The notes under the pieces: generated by a model | The model's input: only the letters and a program-made list of their open reading frames with translations | What the model was told of the DNA's origin: nothing | The model's database searches: none | Translations under genes and position numbers: made by a program | Part shown: positions 42,327 through 51,678 of the stretch, in pieces | Numbering within the stretch: position 1 is the first letter of the stretch | How the letters are laid out: every line of letters begins with the position of its first letter | Source of the DNA: Muribaculaceae bacterium | Lineage (GTDB): Bacteria > Bacteroidota > Bacteroidia > Bacteroidales > Muribaculaceae | DNA: 54,798 bases | Assembly: GCA_017454355.1 (NCBI GenBank) | Contig: JAFTDD010000001.1 | Span: 1 to 54,798 of the forward strand | Direction: 5' to 3'

Positions 42327-45227
42327 TTACTCCTCGCTGCCGGCCGAGGCGTTGAGGATGGCGTCGAGGATAGCGTTCACGTCGCCCACATCAATGCGGG
42401 TGTCGTTGTTGACGTCAAACTTGGTGTCGGTGCTCTCGCTGAGGATTGCCTCGAGCACGGCGTTCACGTCGCCCACGTCCACCTTGCCGTCGCCGTTCAC
42501 ATCAAACGGGTTGGCAGGTTGCACGTCGTTGAGCGTGGTCACCGTGGCGGCCTCGCTCCACTCGCCGGTCACGCCGTCGGTGAAGATGGCGCGCACGTCA
42601 TAGGTGTAGGTCGTGGCAGCAGTCAGGCCGGTGACCTCAAACGACGTCCCGGTCAGGCCCTCATAAATCTCCTCGCGAGTGGCGGTGGCGTGGCGGCGCA
42701 CTGCCTGCTCGAGCGGCTCGTCGCCGGCCAGGTCGTCAAACGTGATGTCGTACTTGCCGTTGAGCACCACGATGCCGTTGATGACAACGCGCTTTTTGTT
42801 GGTGGTCGTCGAGAGCATCACGCGGTAGTCGGTGGCGCCGGGCAGCACGTCAAACTGCGCCACAACGGCGGTGTCGCCATTGATGGTGAATTCCTGCTCG
42901 GTTTCCGAGCCGCTAATCTTGAAGGGCACCTCGGTGTCGTTGGCGTAGGTGGTCAGGCTCACCAGCACGGTGTAGCCCTCCTTGGTGACGTCGAGCACGG
43001 GGCTGGTGAGGTAGCCGGTGCCTTTGCTCTTGCCGATGCGGATGGCACCCGGCATCTTGTAGATGGTGTTGCCCACCCAGCCCGGGTTGGCCATATACTC
43101 GTCAAGTTGCAGGCCGATGTCAGTGGTGGCCTCCTTGTCAAACACCTCGGGGTCGAACTCCTCAACAAGGATGAAGTCCTCGTCGGTCACGACCGGATCC
43201 TCAACCTCCTCGTCGTGACGCACGCGCAGGGTATAACTCTCCACGTTGTCGACGGCCGTCCAGTGGGCGACAAACGAGTTGGCGGTGATTTCGCTCTCCT
43301 CGATGGTGGGCACAATCTCCGGCTGGTCGTGGTGCATTTGCACGGTGGCCTTGACGGCGACCGTCACATCGTCCACGCCCTCGCTCGAGAGGGTGATAGT
43401 GCCGGTGTACTCACCCAGGGCAAGCGGCGTGAAGCCGACTTCGACCTCGGCACCATCGGCTGCCTGCTCGGCGGTGACTGTAGTGGCGCTCAGGCTGAGT
43501 TCCTCTCCATCTGTCGCGGTGAGGGTGATGTCGCCGGTGAGGGTGGTGCCAATCACGGTGAGGGTCATGTAGGTGGGTTCGCTGCCCAGTTCTACGGTGC
43601 CGAAGTTAAGCGACTTGGGCGTGACGGTGAGCGAGGGAGTGGGCTCGTCGCTCTTCATATACCAGAAGGTGACGGTGCCGTCGTTCTCGAGGTTAATCTC
43701 TGTGAGGGGCTGACCCATCTTGCCGGCGGCGCCGGTGCTGCTTGCCAGCGAGCCGTTGGCCTTCATGTTCAGGCCGGCGGCCGGTGAACTGGTGTCGGTG
43801 AGTTCATGGTTGGTCTCGCCGTAGAGGTCCTTGTTGTTGTTGCTGCTGCTGCACTGCCCGTCGGCCGGAATGATGGTGAAGAGCTGCACGGCGTTGTTGT
43901 TCACCGTGTTGTCCTCCCAGCGGCTGGCCACGTAGGTGACGTGGGTCACCATCATGCCCTCGTCCTCGATATATTGGTCCCAACCCTGCTTGGCGCGGTT
44001 CTCGAGCACGTAGTACTCGTCCTTGTGCAGCGGACTCTGGATTTTCACGGCCATGTCGTTGCCGGAGTTGAGCACGGGCAGCGTGTACTTGGTGTTCTGC
44101 ACCGGCTCGGTGTAGTCCAGCCAGCCCATGAAGTTCTTCTCGTAGCCGTTGTAGCCGATGGGCGTGTCGCCGTCGTTGTTGTAGCAGCCGTAGTCCATCA
44201 GATCCCAAGCGTCCATGCCGTAGCGTGACGTGCCTTCCGTGGTCTTGTAGAAGTCGGGCAGACCCAGGCAGTGGCTGAACTCGTGGCAGAAGGTGCCCAC
44301 GCCATCGAGCTTGGTGCTGGTGTCGCGGTCGCCGTTCAACTCACAGAAGACCGCAAACTTGTCGATGGTGATGCCGTTGCGCGAGCGCGTGCCGGTGCCG
44401 TCGCTGTACTTGGCGCCCTCGCTCAGGCTCCACTGGCAGGGCCACACGCTGCTGGGCACGGTGTAAGACGCCTGGGCCTCACCCACGCCGGCATACACGA
44501 CGATGCACACATCGGCCTCGCCGTTGCCGTCGTTGTCATATTTGGTCCAGTCAATCTCGGCTCCGGCCTTGTCGATTGCCTCGCCCACCATGCGAGCCAC
44601 GCCCTTGTCGTTGCCCTGGCTGTCGTTGCCGCCATAGGTGGCGCGGTTGTTGTTGAGAGTGTACGGGCCGTAGATATCATACTCGGGCACGTATTGCTCG
44701 TTGCTCTGGTCGATGAAGTATTGGCGCACGCTCTGGTTGCCCGTCTGGTATTGCTGCTGGAACGTGGCCAGGTTGTGGTTGTTCTTGAACTTGATGTCGG
44801 TGTATTGCACCAGGATAACGGGCACGCGGTTGCTGCCCAGACTGGGGGTCTGGCTGGCGCGGCGACGCTCATTCATGCGAGTCTTCTTGCTCTGCTGTGT
44901 GGGCGTGGCGATGGCCTCCATGGTGAGCCTGTCGCGTTGCACGGCAAGGAATGAGAGTTCGCTCGAGGTGCGGTCGGCGGCGGCGTGTGCGCGTTGCGTG
45001 GTGATGCCGTCGCGAGTGCGATAATAGAAATCGTTAGTGCCCTCGGCACGCTGGACGGTCAGACCGTCAGCCGTGACGAAACTGTGGTGCCACTCGTCAC
45101 CAACCATAGTGACGGTGATTTGCGTTCCGTCGCTCTGCGTGACCGTCACGGCCGAGCGCTTTGCCGGAATCGCGTTGGCGCCCAGGCCAATCATCGCGGC
45201 CAACGCCATTGTCATGATTTTCTTCAT
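42327..45227 (-). CDS. Secreted M6-like metalloprotease with C-terminal dockerin-like module
   Basis: 966 aa. Signal peptide MKKIMTMALAAMIGLGANA. The zinc motif is HEFSHCLGLPDFY (about residues 313-325), preceded by NNDGDG-like and YDNDGNGEADVCIVVYAG segments typical of immune-inhibitor-A-type (M6) proteases. After about residue 520 come Ig-like modules (LTVTPKSLNFGTVELGSEPT), then a fibronectin-III-like part. The end has two Ca loops, VNGDGKVDVGDVN and VNNDTRIDVGDVN, nearly the same as in the BspA/FGE protein. No cohesin gene is in the window. It has a good promoter at 45267-45298. Likely a cell-surface or secreted protease acting on host or dietary protein (inference). Confidence 0.88.
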   Translation of the reverse strand: MKKIMTMALAAMIGLGANAIPAKRSAVTVTQSDGTQITVTMVGDEWHHSFVTADGLTVQRAEGTNDFYYRTRDGITTQRAHAAADRTSSELSFLAVQRDRLTMEAIATPTQQSKKTRMNERRRASQTPSLGSNRVPVILVQYTDIKFKNNHNLATFQQQYQTGNQSVRQYFIDQSNEQYVPEYDIYGPYTLNNNRATYGGNDSQGNDKGVARMVGEAIDKAGAEIDWTKYDNDGNGEADVCIVVYAGVGEAQASYTVPSSVWPCQWSLSEGAKYSDGTGTRSRNGITIDKFAVFCELNGDRDTSTKLDGVGTFCHEFSHCLGLPDFYKTTEGTSRYGMDAWDLMDYGCYNNDGDTPIGYNGYEKNFMGWLDYTEPVQNTKYTLPVLNSGNDMAVKIQSPLHKDEYYVLENRAKQGWDQYIEDEGMMVTHVTYVASRWEDNTVNNNAVQLFTIIPADGQCSSSNNNKDLYGETNHELTDTSSPAAGLNMKANGSLASSTGAAGKMGQPLTEINLENDGTVTFWYMKSDEPTPSLTVTPKSLNFGTVELGSEPTYMTLTVIGTTLTGDITLTATDGEELSLSATTVTAEQAADGAEVEVGFTPLALGEYTGTITLSSEGVDDVTVAVKATVQMHHDQPEIVPTIEESEITANSFVAHWTAVDNVESYTLRVRHDEEVEDPVVTDEDFILVEEFDPEVFDKEATTDIGLQLDEYMANPGWVGNTIYKMPGAIRIGKSKGTGYLTSPVLDVTKEGYTVLVSLTTYANDTEVPFKISGSETEQEFTINGDTAVVAQFDVLPGATDYRVMLSTTTNKKRVVINGIVVLNGKYDITFDDLAGDEPLEQAVRRHATATREEIYEGLTGTSFEVTGLTAATTYTYDVRAIFTDGVTGEWSEAATVTTLNDVQPANPFDVNGDGKVDVGDVNAVLEAILSESTDTKFDVNNDTRIDVGDVNAILDAILNASAGSEE

Positions 45228-45266
45228 AAAATTGTTTTTTTAGGTTTTTGAGTTAAAACAGTCCGA

Positions 45267-45298
45267 CAAAGGTAGGCATTATTCCTCAATCGGCCAAA
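45267..45298 (-). promoter_or_regulatory. Consensus promoter of the M6-like protease gene
   Basis: Minus strand: TTTG at 45298-45295, 20-nt spacer, TACCTTTG at 45274-45267. It lies 40 nt before the ATG. Confidence 0.75.
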
Positions 45299-45472
45299 TT
45301 TTCCTCCCGAATTCCCTAATTTTTAGCATTTTTATACAATCCAACGTCGATGCCAATAATCGACTGTTCGACCAATCGTCTGTTTAGTTTTTGAGAAAAT
45401 TCATTGAAACAGATGGTCGCCTGACGGCGAGAATTTTTAAAAATAATTTTTTTGAAAGATCTCCCGCCTCGA

Positions 45473-45652
45473 AACACGGGGACGGTTCTTCTGTTTTCAG
45501 CCGTTTCGCGGTGAAACAGAAGAACCGTCCCCACATCGAGGCTGGATAATGCGGCGCTAATTTGCGTTATAACAGAATGTTAAGCCTCTGAACGGGGACG
45601 GTTCTTCTGTTGTCAGCCGCTTCGCGGTGAAACAGAAGAACCGTCCCCGTGT
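45473..45652. repeat. Two-hairpin REP/BIME-like element, copy 2
   Basis: Same order as at 39500-39694: palindrome, spacer beginning ACATCGAGGCTGGATAATGC and ending AAGCCTCTGAACG, palindrome. The arms are nearly identical while the spacer has drifted, which points to selection or recent exchange of the arms. Confidence 0.85.
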
Positions 45653-45675
45653 TTTGCCTTTTGTAGGGCGAGGCC

Positions 45676-46377
45676 CTACAATTCTTTGGGGGGGAGGAGC
45701 CGCGAGGCGCACCAGGAGTAGGCGCGGGCGTTGCGTGAGGCGAAGTGCTCGAAGTGGCCGCCGTCGTTCCACTCGAGCGTGCAACGCTCGTGGCCGAGTT
45801 GTTGCCGCAGCAGCGCGTGGGTGAAACGGATGTTGTCGCCAACGCGCGCGATGTGGGTGTTGCGCACGTGCTCCTCGCGGTCGCCCAGACTGAGGTAGAT
45901 GCATTTGGCATTGAACGTGTTGACCGCGGCGAACTCGCGCCAGCCGGTGATCCACACCGATGGCGAGGCGGCGGCGATGGCATCGAAGTGGTCGCACCGC
46001 GTGGCGGCCCAGAGGGCGAACAGCGCGCCGAGCGAGTATCCGCCCAGCACGACCGGCAGGTTGCCATAGCGCGCGGTGAGGTGGGGCAGCAGCCCTTCGG
46101 TGAGGTAGTCCAGCGTGTCGCCGGCGTGCTCGCCGTCGCCGTCCACGCGCGAGATGGCCGGGTCGGGCCACGGCAGCAGTTCGCGCTTCCAGTCGCCGAT
46201 GGCAAAGGCGGCGGTGATGGCCGGCACGCCGCTCAATGCTGCCGCCGTGAGTTCGACTTGATGCGTGAGCAGGGCGCGTTCCTTGACGTTGAGGGCGTGC
46301 AGCAGCAACACCCTTGGGGCGGTGTCGTTATACAAGATACATTCGCGGCCTCCGATGTATTCTCTATCTCCAATCAT
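45676..46377 (-). CDS. Alpha/beta-hydrolase fold protein (esterase-like)
   Basis: 233 aa without signal peptide. The nucleophile elbow is GGYSLGALFALWAA (Ser near residue 115). A likely acid is in YLSLGDREEH and the His is in NDGGHFEHF near the C-terminus. The layout (APRVLLLHALNVKER, ASPSVWITGWREF) recalls esterase-D/enterobactin-esterase-type enzymes of Bacteroidetes. Substrate unknown. The upstream spacer has a half MITE-like element, and a two-hairpin repeat follows the stop codon. Confidence 0.75.
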   Translation of the reverse strand: MIGDREYIGGRECILYNDTAPRVLLLHALNVKERALLTHQVELTAAALSGVPAITAAFAIGDWKRELLPWPDPAISRVDGDGEHAGDTLDYLTEGLLPHLTARYGNLPVVLGGYSLGALFALWAATRCDHFDAIAAASPSVWITGWREFAAVNTFNAKCIYLSLGDREEHVRNTHIARVGDNIRFTHALLRQQLGHERCTLEWNDGGHFEHFASRNARAYSWCASRLLPPKEL

Positions 46378-46430
46378 CGTTGAGAGGTTGAGCGTTGAGA
46401 GGTTGAGCCATTTGCTGACGCAAATGGGAC
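46378..46430. repeat. MITE-like element, partial copy 3
   Basis: TTGAGAGGTTGAGCGTTGAG, then AGGTTGAGCCATTTGC and CAAATGGGA. This is the right end of the element at 15593-15720, in inverted orientation. Confidence 0.75.
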
Positions 46431-46467
46431 GATACGAAAATTGACGGGATAAAATGTTATTGTGGGT

Positions 46468-48474
46468 TCAGGCGCCGAAGTCGCGGCGCAGCAGGGCATC
46501 GATGCGTGGCTCGTGGCCAGTGAAGGCAACGTAGAGGCTCATCGGGTCGGCGGTGTCGCCACGGCTGAGCACGCACTCGCGCCAGCGGCGCGCTGTGTCG
46601 CGGTTGAAGATACCCTCACGCTCGAAGCACTCAAAGGCGTCGGCGTCGAGCACTTCGGCCCACTTGTAGCCGTAGTAGCCGGCGGCGTATCCTCCGGCGA
46701 AGATGTGGGAGAAATGCGGCGACATCATGCAGCCCTCCACCGGGTCGAACAGGCTCACCTTCGCCATCGCGTCGCGCTCGAATGGAGCCGCGTTCTCGGG
46801 AGCGACCTCCCGGGTGATGGAATGCCACGCCATGTCGAGGTAGCCGAAACTGAGTTGGCGCACGCAGCCGTAACCGGCTCCGAAGCGCATCGCCGCCAGT
46901 TTGCCGGTGAGTAACGCGTCGGGCACGGCCTCGCCGGTGTCGTAGTGCGCGGCGAAGGTGTCGATAAACTCGCGGTGTCGCAGGAAGTTCTCGTTGAGTT
47001 GCGAGGGCAGTTCAACAAAGTCGCGTCGCACGTTGGTGCCTGAGAGCGACTCGTGGCGCACCTGCGACAGCAGGCCGTGCAGGCAGTGGCCGAACTCGTG
47101 CAGCAGGGTGTTCACCTCGCCAAAGGTGAGCAGCGACGGCTTGTCGCCGGTGGGGCGGCTGAAGTTGGTGGCGAGCATCACAAAGGGGCGGATGTCGCGG
47201 CCGTCGGCGTCGACGTGCTGCTCGCGGATATTGGTCATCCATGCGCCGCTTTGTTTAGTCGCTCTGGGGAAGAAGTCGGCGTAGAGGACGCCCACCTCGC
47301 GGTCGCCTTCATCGTCGGTGACGCGCCACACTCTCACCTCGGGATGCCACACCGGCGCGTCGTTGATGGGTGTAAAGCGCAGGCCGTAGAGGCGCGTGGC
47401 CAGGCCGAACACGCCTTTGATGACGCCCTCCAGCGGGAAGTAGGGTCGCAGTTGCTCGTCGTTAACGTTGTAACGCTCGTCGCGCAGTTTGTTGTAGTAG
47501 TAACTGTAGTCCCACGGCATGACGTCGACCGGGTGTCCCTCAACGCGGGCGGCGAACTCGCGGATTTCGTCCACTTCGCGTCGCGCGGCGGGCAGATAGG
47601 TGTCGCGCAGTTTGCCAAGCATGTCGAGCACGGCCTGCGGGCTGCCTGCCATCATGCGCTCGAGGCGATAGTCGGCGAATGTGTTGTGCCCCATCAGGCG
47701 GGCGAGTTGCAGTCGCAGGGCGGCAATGCGGGTGAGGATGGCCACGTTGGAGTGGTCGCCGGTGGAGCATAGCGAGCCGTAGGCCAGATAGAGCGTGTGG
47801 CGCAGGTCGCGTCGTGCGCTGTATTTCATGAACGGGCCGAAACTGGGAGCCTGCAATGTGATGAGCCATTGGTCAGGTCGGCCGGCCTCGATGGCGGCCT
47901 CACGGGCAGCCTCGACAATGCTTTCCGGCAGGCCGTCCAGGTCGTCCTTGCCGAGCCAAAGTTGGTAGGCGGCCATCTCGGCGAGCACGTTTTGCTCAAA
48001 CTGCAACGAGAGTTTCGAGAGTTGCTCGACCAACTCGCGGAAGCGGTCGCGGTCGTCGCCCTCGAGTGTGGCGCCGCTGCGCTCAAATGCTTCCACCGTG
48101 TTCTCGGCCAAACGCCGGTCTTGCTCGTCGAGCCCGTCAAGATGCTGTGCCGCCGTGCGGATGCGCTGCCACAGGCGCTCGTTGAGAGTGATCGAAGTGC
48201 TGTGGCGCGAGAGCAGGGGAGTGACGCGCTGTGAGACGGCCTGCATCTCGGGTGTGGAGTTGACGCCCAACAGCGGGAAGAAGATGCCGAGCACGCGGGT
48301 CAGTTCGGCACCGCTGCGCTCCAGGGCGAGAATGGTGTTGCCGAAGGTTGGTGCCTCGTCACTTGAGGCGATTGCTTCAACCTCGGCGTCGTGGGCGGCG
48401 ATGGCCTCGACGATGGTGGGTTCAAAGTCGTCGACCTTGATTTTATCAAATTGTGGTAGTTGCATATTTAACAT
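46468..48474 (-). CDS. M3 family metallopeptidase (oligopeptidase A / dipeptidyl carboxypeptidase type)
   Basis: I start at MLNMQLPQFDKIKVDDFEPT (48474; MQLPQ at 48465 is also possible). The frame is open to 48543, but that part is translated repeat DNA. The zinc motif HEFGHCLHG is near residue 461, preceded by SLLTFGEVNTLL, and the M3 C-terminal signature FGAGYGCVRQLSFGYLDMAW is present. There is no signal peptide, so it is a cytoplasmic peptide-degrading enzyme. Length (668 aa) is normal. It lies 80 nt downstream of the TPR gene on the same strand, with an inverted repeat between. Confidence 0.9.
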   Translation of the reverse strand: MLNMQLPQFDKIKVDDFEPTIVEAIAAHDAEVEAIASSDEAPTFGNTILALERSGAELTRVLGIFFPLLGVNSTPEMQAVSQRVTPLLSRHSTSITLNERLWQRIRTAAQHLDGLDEQDRRLAENTVEAFERSGATLEGDDRDRFRELVEQLSKLSLQFEQNVLAEMAAYQLWLGKDDLDGLPESIVEAAREAAIEAGRPDQWLITLQAPSFGPFMKYSARRDLRHTLYLAYGSLCSTGDHSNVAILTRIAALRLQLARLMGHNTFADYRLERMMAGSPQAVLDMLGKLRDTYLPAARREVDEIREFAARVEGHPVDVMPWDYSYYYNKLRDERYNVNDEQLRPYFPLEGVIKGVFGLATRLYGLRFTPINDAPVWHPEVRVWRVTDDEGDREVGVLYADFFPRATKQSGAWMTNIREQHVDADGRDIRPFVMLATNFSRPTGDKPSLLTFGEVNTLLHEFGHCLHGLLSQVRHESLSGTNVRRDFVELPSQLNENFLRHREFIDTFAAHYDTGEAVPDALLTGKLAAMRFGAGYGCVRQLSFGYLDMAWHSITREVAPENAAPFERDAMAKVSLFDPVEGCMMSPHFSHIFAGGYAAGYYGYKWAEVLDADAFECFEREGIFNRDTARRWRECVLSRGDTADPMSLYVAFTGHEPRIDALLRRDFGA

Positions 48475-48475
48475 A

Positions 48476-48556
48476 AAGGTTGAGTGTTTGAGTGGTTGAC
48501 CGTTTATCGTACAGGCCGGCGCGAGGGCGCGCGGCAAGGTCAACGGTCAACCTTTC
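48476..48556. repeat. Inverted GTTGACC repeat around a GC-rich core
   Basis: AAAGGTTGAGTGTTTGAGTG, GGTTGACCGTT on the left, and GGTCAACGGTCAACCTTT on the right, with a GC-rich core (GCCGGCGCGAGGGCGCGC). It resembles the MITE-like element in layout but with the GTTGACC word. Confidence 0.75.
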
Positions 48557-50765
48557 ATCTAACATCTGACAGTGAGGCGGCGTCGATGACCAGGCTCACA
48601 TCGGTCCGGTCAACGCCCAGTCGCACGAGGTGGTGGCGGTCGGCCTCAAAGAGTCGCCGGAATTCGTCGGGTCCGCCGTTTGTTGCCCGGCAGCAGAGGC
48701 TGTAGGCGTCGATGGCCTCCTTGACGCGCCCTGCCACAAGCAAGGCGTGGCCGCGGTTAAGGTGGTCGGCGGCGTCGGGCGTGTCCTGGTTGACGATGCG
48801 GTCATAGTAGGCGATGCTTCGCTCGGTGTCGCTCATCATCAGTGCGCACCATGCGATGGCCCGCCATGCGCGGTGTCCGGCGTTCTCGGTGAGATCCACC
48901 TGCAGATATTGGTTCATAGCCTTGTCGTAGCGCTCGGCCTCGAGCAACGTGTGGCCGATGCTGAGCATTGTGGCAAGGTGGCCGGGCTTGATGGCGAGGA
49001 TGCGGTTGTAGAGTTCGATAGCGAGGTCGTGCTCGCCGAGCATACGGTGGCAGGTGGCCATGTTGCGCAGCGTCCACACGTTGGTGTCGTCGGCCAGGTC
49101 ATAGAGGTTGTAGTTGTCGATGGCCTCGCGGTAGTGTCCCATACGCTGATGGGCGTAGCCGATTTTCTGATAGACCACCGGCGATGTGTCGTCCTCGCTC
49201 TCTATCAGGTCGCGGAAGTGTGAGATTGCGTCGTCGTAGAAGCCGTTGGCAAGGTAAAACTCGGCGAGCACGTTGAGCATCTCGGGTCGGCGGGTGAAAC
49301 GCTCCAACCCGGGCAGGTCGCGCAGGTCGAGCGCGGTGTCGAAGGCCGGGGCAAACTCTTTGCGTCGCGAGAACACGTTGAAGAAGCGGTAGAGGTCCTG
49401 CACACAGGCCACCACGATGCGGTCGCGGCGTTGGTGGCGGTCTTCGGCCACGCGGTCGGCGCGCGCCTGCTCCATAGCCTCGGCCTGCGTGGCGAGCGTG
49501 CTGGCGAGTTGGTCGCGCGCGGCCGTCATCATGCTGCGCAGCGACATGGCAAAAGAGAAGAGGTCGCTGTTGCACAGGCCACCGCCCAGCCTCGCGTGCT
49601 GCATGAGTTCGGCAATCACCTTGTCGCCGTCACCCATGAGCAGGCTATGGTCGAGATGGAACGGCCGGAACCAGTTGGCCAGCGTCTTGAAGAACGGGAA
49701 CGACTTGAGGTGGGCAAACGAGCCGGCGTACACGTCGTTGCCCTCCATCTGCAGTTCGTTGATCTCTTGGATTTTGTCGGCGATGCCGCTGTCGCGCATC
49801 ACTTGTTCCCACTCGGGGTTGATGCCGCCGTCCTCGCCGGGTGCGATGCCGCGCAGGCGGTCCTGCACGTCGGGCGACACCTTGGCGATATCGTTCATCA
49901 GGTCGTCGCGCACGTGTCGCGAGATATTGGCGGTGTTGCGCGCCTTGGCGAGGCGCTGCTGCACGATGGCGATGTCGTCGGCCAAGGAGGGCATCTCGAC
50001 CATCGCGTCGAGGCGCTGCTCGAGCGAGGAGTCGCCCAGCGCCACGCGGCGGCGGTGCAGACTCATGGCGAGCGCCAAATAGAGCAGCGCGCGCATGGCC
50101 AGCTCGTCGCTCTCGGCGCTGACGTAGGTCTGGGCCAGCAGTGCGAGTTTGTTGGGGTCGTAGAACTTGAGCAGTCCCAGCAGGCACGCGGCCACCACGA
50201 GGCAACGCGTGGGCAGCGGCAGGTTGTCGTCGCCGATGACTGTTGCCAGCAATTGGGTGTCGTCGTCGCCCATCGGCACCGTGGTCCATATTTTATTAAA
50301 GAGGTTGGTCTCTTGCTGCTCGAGGGCGGCGTGGGCGGTGATGAGCGCCTGCGCGTCGCGTTCGGCCTCGGGCAGCTCGTTAATCAGGTCGATGCGCGAG
50401 GCTTCGGCTCTCAGAGCGGCAGTGATGTCGCCGAGCGTGGTGGCGCGCAGGTCGGCGCGCCGCACAAAAAAGACTTCCCGCGAGCCGGTCACGTCGCCCA
50501 GACGGATTGCCGCGCGGTCCGCGATGGAATAGGTGCGCTTGACAAGCCGCCGCAGCACGCCCTGTCGCTCTGGGTCGTTCACGCCGTCGGCCATATACCT
50601 GAGCAAGCGGTCGTAACTCTGGGCAACATCGTCAATCTCGCCCTGCAACGTGTAGTCGCCGGCGAGTTTGGCAAACTCGCTCGTGCCGCGGATTGCCGCA
50701 TGGAAACTGTCGCTATTGAGCAGGACGCGAATCCCGATAAGTTTTTCAAATACTTCTGGTGTCAT
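48555..50765 (-). CDS. TPR-repeat protein, 736 aa
   Basis: No signal peptide. The N-terminal two thirds are helical and unrecognised. Residues about 500-690 are tetratricopeptide repeats (FYLANGFYDDAISHFRDLIE, VYQKIGYAHQRMGHYREAID, MATCHRMLGEHDLAIELYNR). A cytoplasmic scaffold or chaperone-like role is typical for TPR, but nothing here names a partner. The start follows a heptamer repeat (50772-50789). Confidence 0.75.
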   Translation of the reverse strand: MTPEVFEKLIGIRVLLNSDSFHAAIRGTSEFAKLAGDYTLQGEIDDVAQSYDRLLRYMADGVNDPERQGVLRRLVKRTYSIADRAAIRLGDVTGSREVFFVRRADLRATTLGDITAALRAEASRIDLINELPEAERDAQALITAHAALEQQETNLFNKIWTTVPMGDDDTQLLATVIGDDNLPLPTRCLVVAACLLGLLKFYDPNKLALLAQTYVSAESDELAMRALLYLALAMSLHRRRVALGDSSLEQRLDAMVEMPSLADDIAIVQQRLAKARNTANISRHVRDDLMNDIAKVSPDVQDRLRGIAPGEDGGINPEWEQVMRDSGIADKIQEINELQMEGNDVYAGSFAHLKSFPFFKTLANWFRPFHLDHSLLMGDGDKVIAELMQHARLGGGLCNSDLFSFAMSLRSMMTAARDQLASTLATQAEAMEQARADRVAEDRHQRRDRIVVACVQDLYRFFNVFSRRKEFAPAFDTALDLRDLPGLERFTRRPEMLNVLAEFYLANGFYDDAISHFRDLIESEDDTSPVVYQKIGYAHQRMGHYREAIDNYNLYDLADDTNVWTLRNMATCHRMLGEHDLAIELYNRILAIKPGHLATMLSIGHTLLEAERYDKAMNQYLQVDLTENAGHRAWRAIAWCALMMSDTERSIAYYDRIVNQDTPDAADHLNRGHALLVAGRVKEAIDAYSLCCRATNGGPDEFRRLFEADRHHLVRLGVDRTDVSLVIDAASLSDVR

Positions 50766-50771
50766 ATATTG

Positions 50772-50789
50772 CTAGTCGTTAGTCGTTAG
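50772..50789 (-). repeat. Heptamer repeat in the leader of the TPR gene
   Basis: Minus strand CTAACGACTAACGACTAG, ending 6 nt before the ATG at 50765. Confidence 0.8.
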
Positions 50790-50824
50790 GTGGCCGGCGC
50801 CGGGGGGCGCGGCATGGCCAACAT

Positions 50825-50895
50825 TTTTTACGGATTTTACGTGAGATTTTTTCTGGAATTCTCGTGAGAGATTTACGTGGATTTACAAAAAATTA
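50825..50895. repeat. AT-rich ACGTAAA-family repeat
   Basis: Words such as TTTTTTACGGATTTTACGTG, TCTCGTGAGAGATTTACGTG and ATTACGAGA. It overlaps the last codons of the HAD gene. Confidence 0.7.
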
Positions 50896-51560
50896 CGAGA
50901 TAAACAGTCAACGGTCAACCTTATTATGGCGGGGGTGACGGCGGCGATAGTCGGCAGGCAGCGGTCGCACAGCGGCTCCACCTCGGCTGCCGTGCAGGTG
51001 GTGGTCAGGCCAATCACGCGTGCGCCGCTCGCGCGCCCGGCGCGCAGGCCGTTGAGCGAGTCCTCGATGACCACACAGTGGCCGATGTCGATGCCCAAGC
51101 GCTCAGCGCCCAACCGGAAGCATTGCGGGTCGGGTTTGGGCCGCGTGACCATGTCGCCGGTGACCACGTCGGCAAAGCGGCGGCGGAAGTCGAGGTGCTG
51201 GCCGTAGACGGCCTCCATCTTCAGGCGGTCGCTACTGGTCACCAGGCAGGCGGGAATGCCCTCGGCGGCAAGGCTGTCGAGCAACTCAAGCGCACCCGGG
51301 AAGAAACGATACTCCATCCCGGCCTGAAAGCGGTCGAGCATCTCGGTCACTTCGCGTTGCAACTCGGCGCCGGGAAAGTATGTGTCAAGAATTGTGGCAA
51401 GGTTGCTGCCCTTGATGCGGTGGGCAAAATTGTCGATGCCGGTGGGGTAGCGGCGTTCGACGGCACTCCAAAACTCGGTGTAAGTGCCCTCTGTGTCGAG
51501 CAGCACGCCGTCCAAATCAAACAGTACGCCTGTCAAATTAAAGTCATTTTTCACTTTCAT
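50883..51560 (-). CDS. HAD-superfamily phosphatase (beta-phosphoglucomutase-like)
   Basis: 225 aa. The HAD motifs are in order: FDLDGVLLDTEG (nucleophile Asp), CLVTSSDRLK (motif II), TRPKPDPQCF (motif III Lys) and CVVIEDSLNGLRAG (motif IV). A helical cap lies between I and II. It should hydrolyse or transfer phosphate on a small metabolite, likely a sugar phosphate. The last about 14 residues (RLTVDCLSRNFL) are encoded by GTTGACC and ACGTAAA-type repeat DNA, so the C-terminus was extended by repeats. The -7 element TACCTTTG (51572-51565) ends 5 nt from the ATG, which would give a nearly leaderless mRNA. Confidence 0.88.
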   Translation of the reverse strand: MKVKNDFNLTGVLFDLDGVLLDTEGTYTEFWSAVERRYPTGIDNFAHRIKGSNLATILDTYFPGAELQREVTEMLDRFQAGMEYRFFPGALELLDSLAAEGIPACLVTSSDRLKMEAVYGQHLDFRRRFADVVTGDMVTRPKPDPQCFRLGAERLGIDIGHCVVIEDSLNGLRAGRASGARVIGLTTTCTAAEVEPLCDRCLPTIAAVTPAIIRLTVDCLSRNFL

Positions 51561-51634
51561 AGTGCAAAGGTACTAATTTTTTTGTTAGATGTTAGATTTT
51601 AGATGTTAGATGTTATATTTACGTTTTTTTTGAT

Positions 51635-51642
51635 TACCTTTG
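51635..51642 (+). promoter_or_regulatory. Likely -7 element for the flavoprotein gene
   Basis: TACCTTTG, 37 nt before the ATG at 51679. No TTTG is found at the expected distance upstream. Confidence 0.5.
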
Positions 51643-51678
51643 CAAATAACAATAACGGCTATTGGCTAACGATTGATT

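Noticed and set aside
48475-48543. N-terminal extension of the M3 peptidase
   Set aside because: The extra residues are translated GTTGACC repeat DNA; the family start is at 48474 or 48465.
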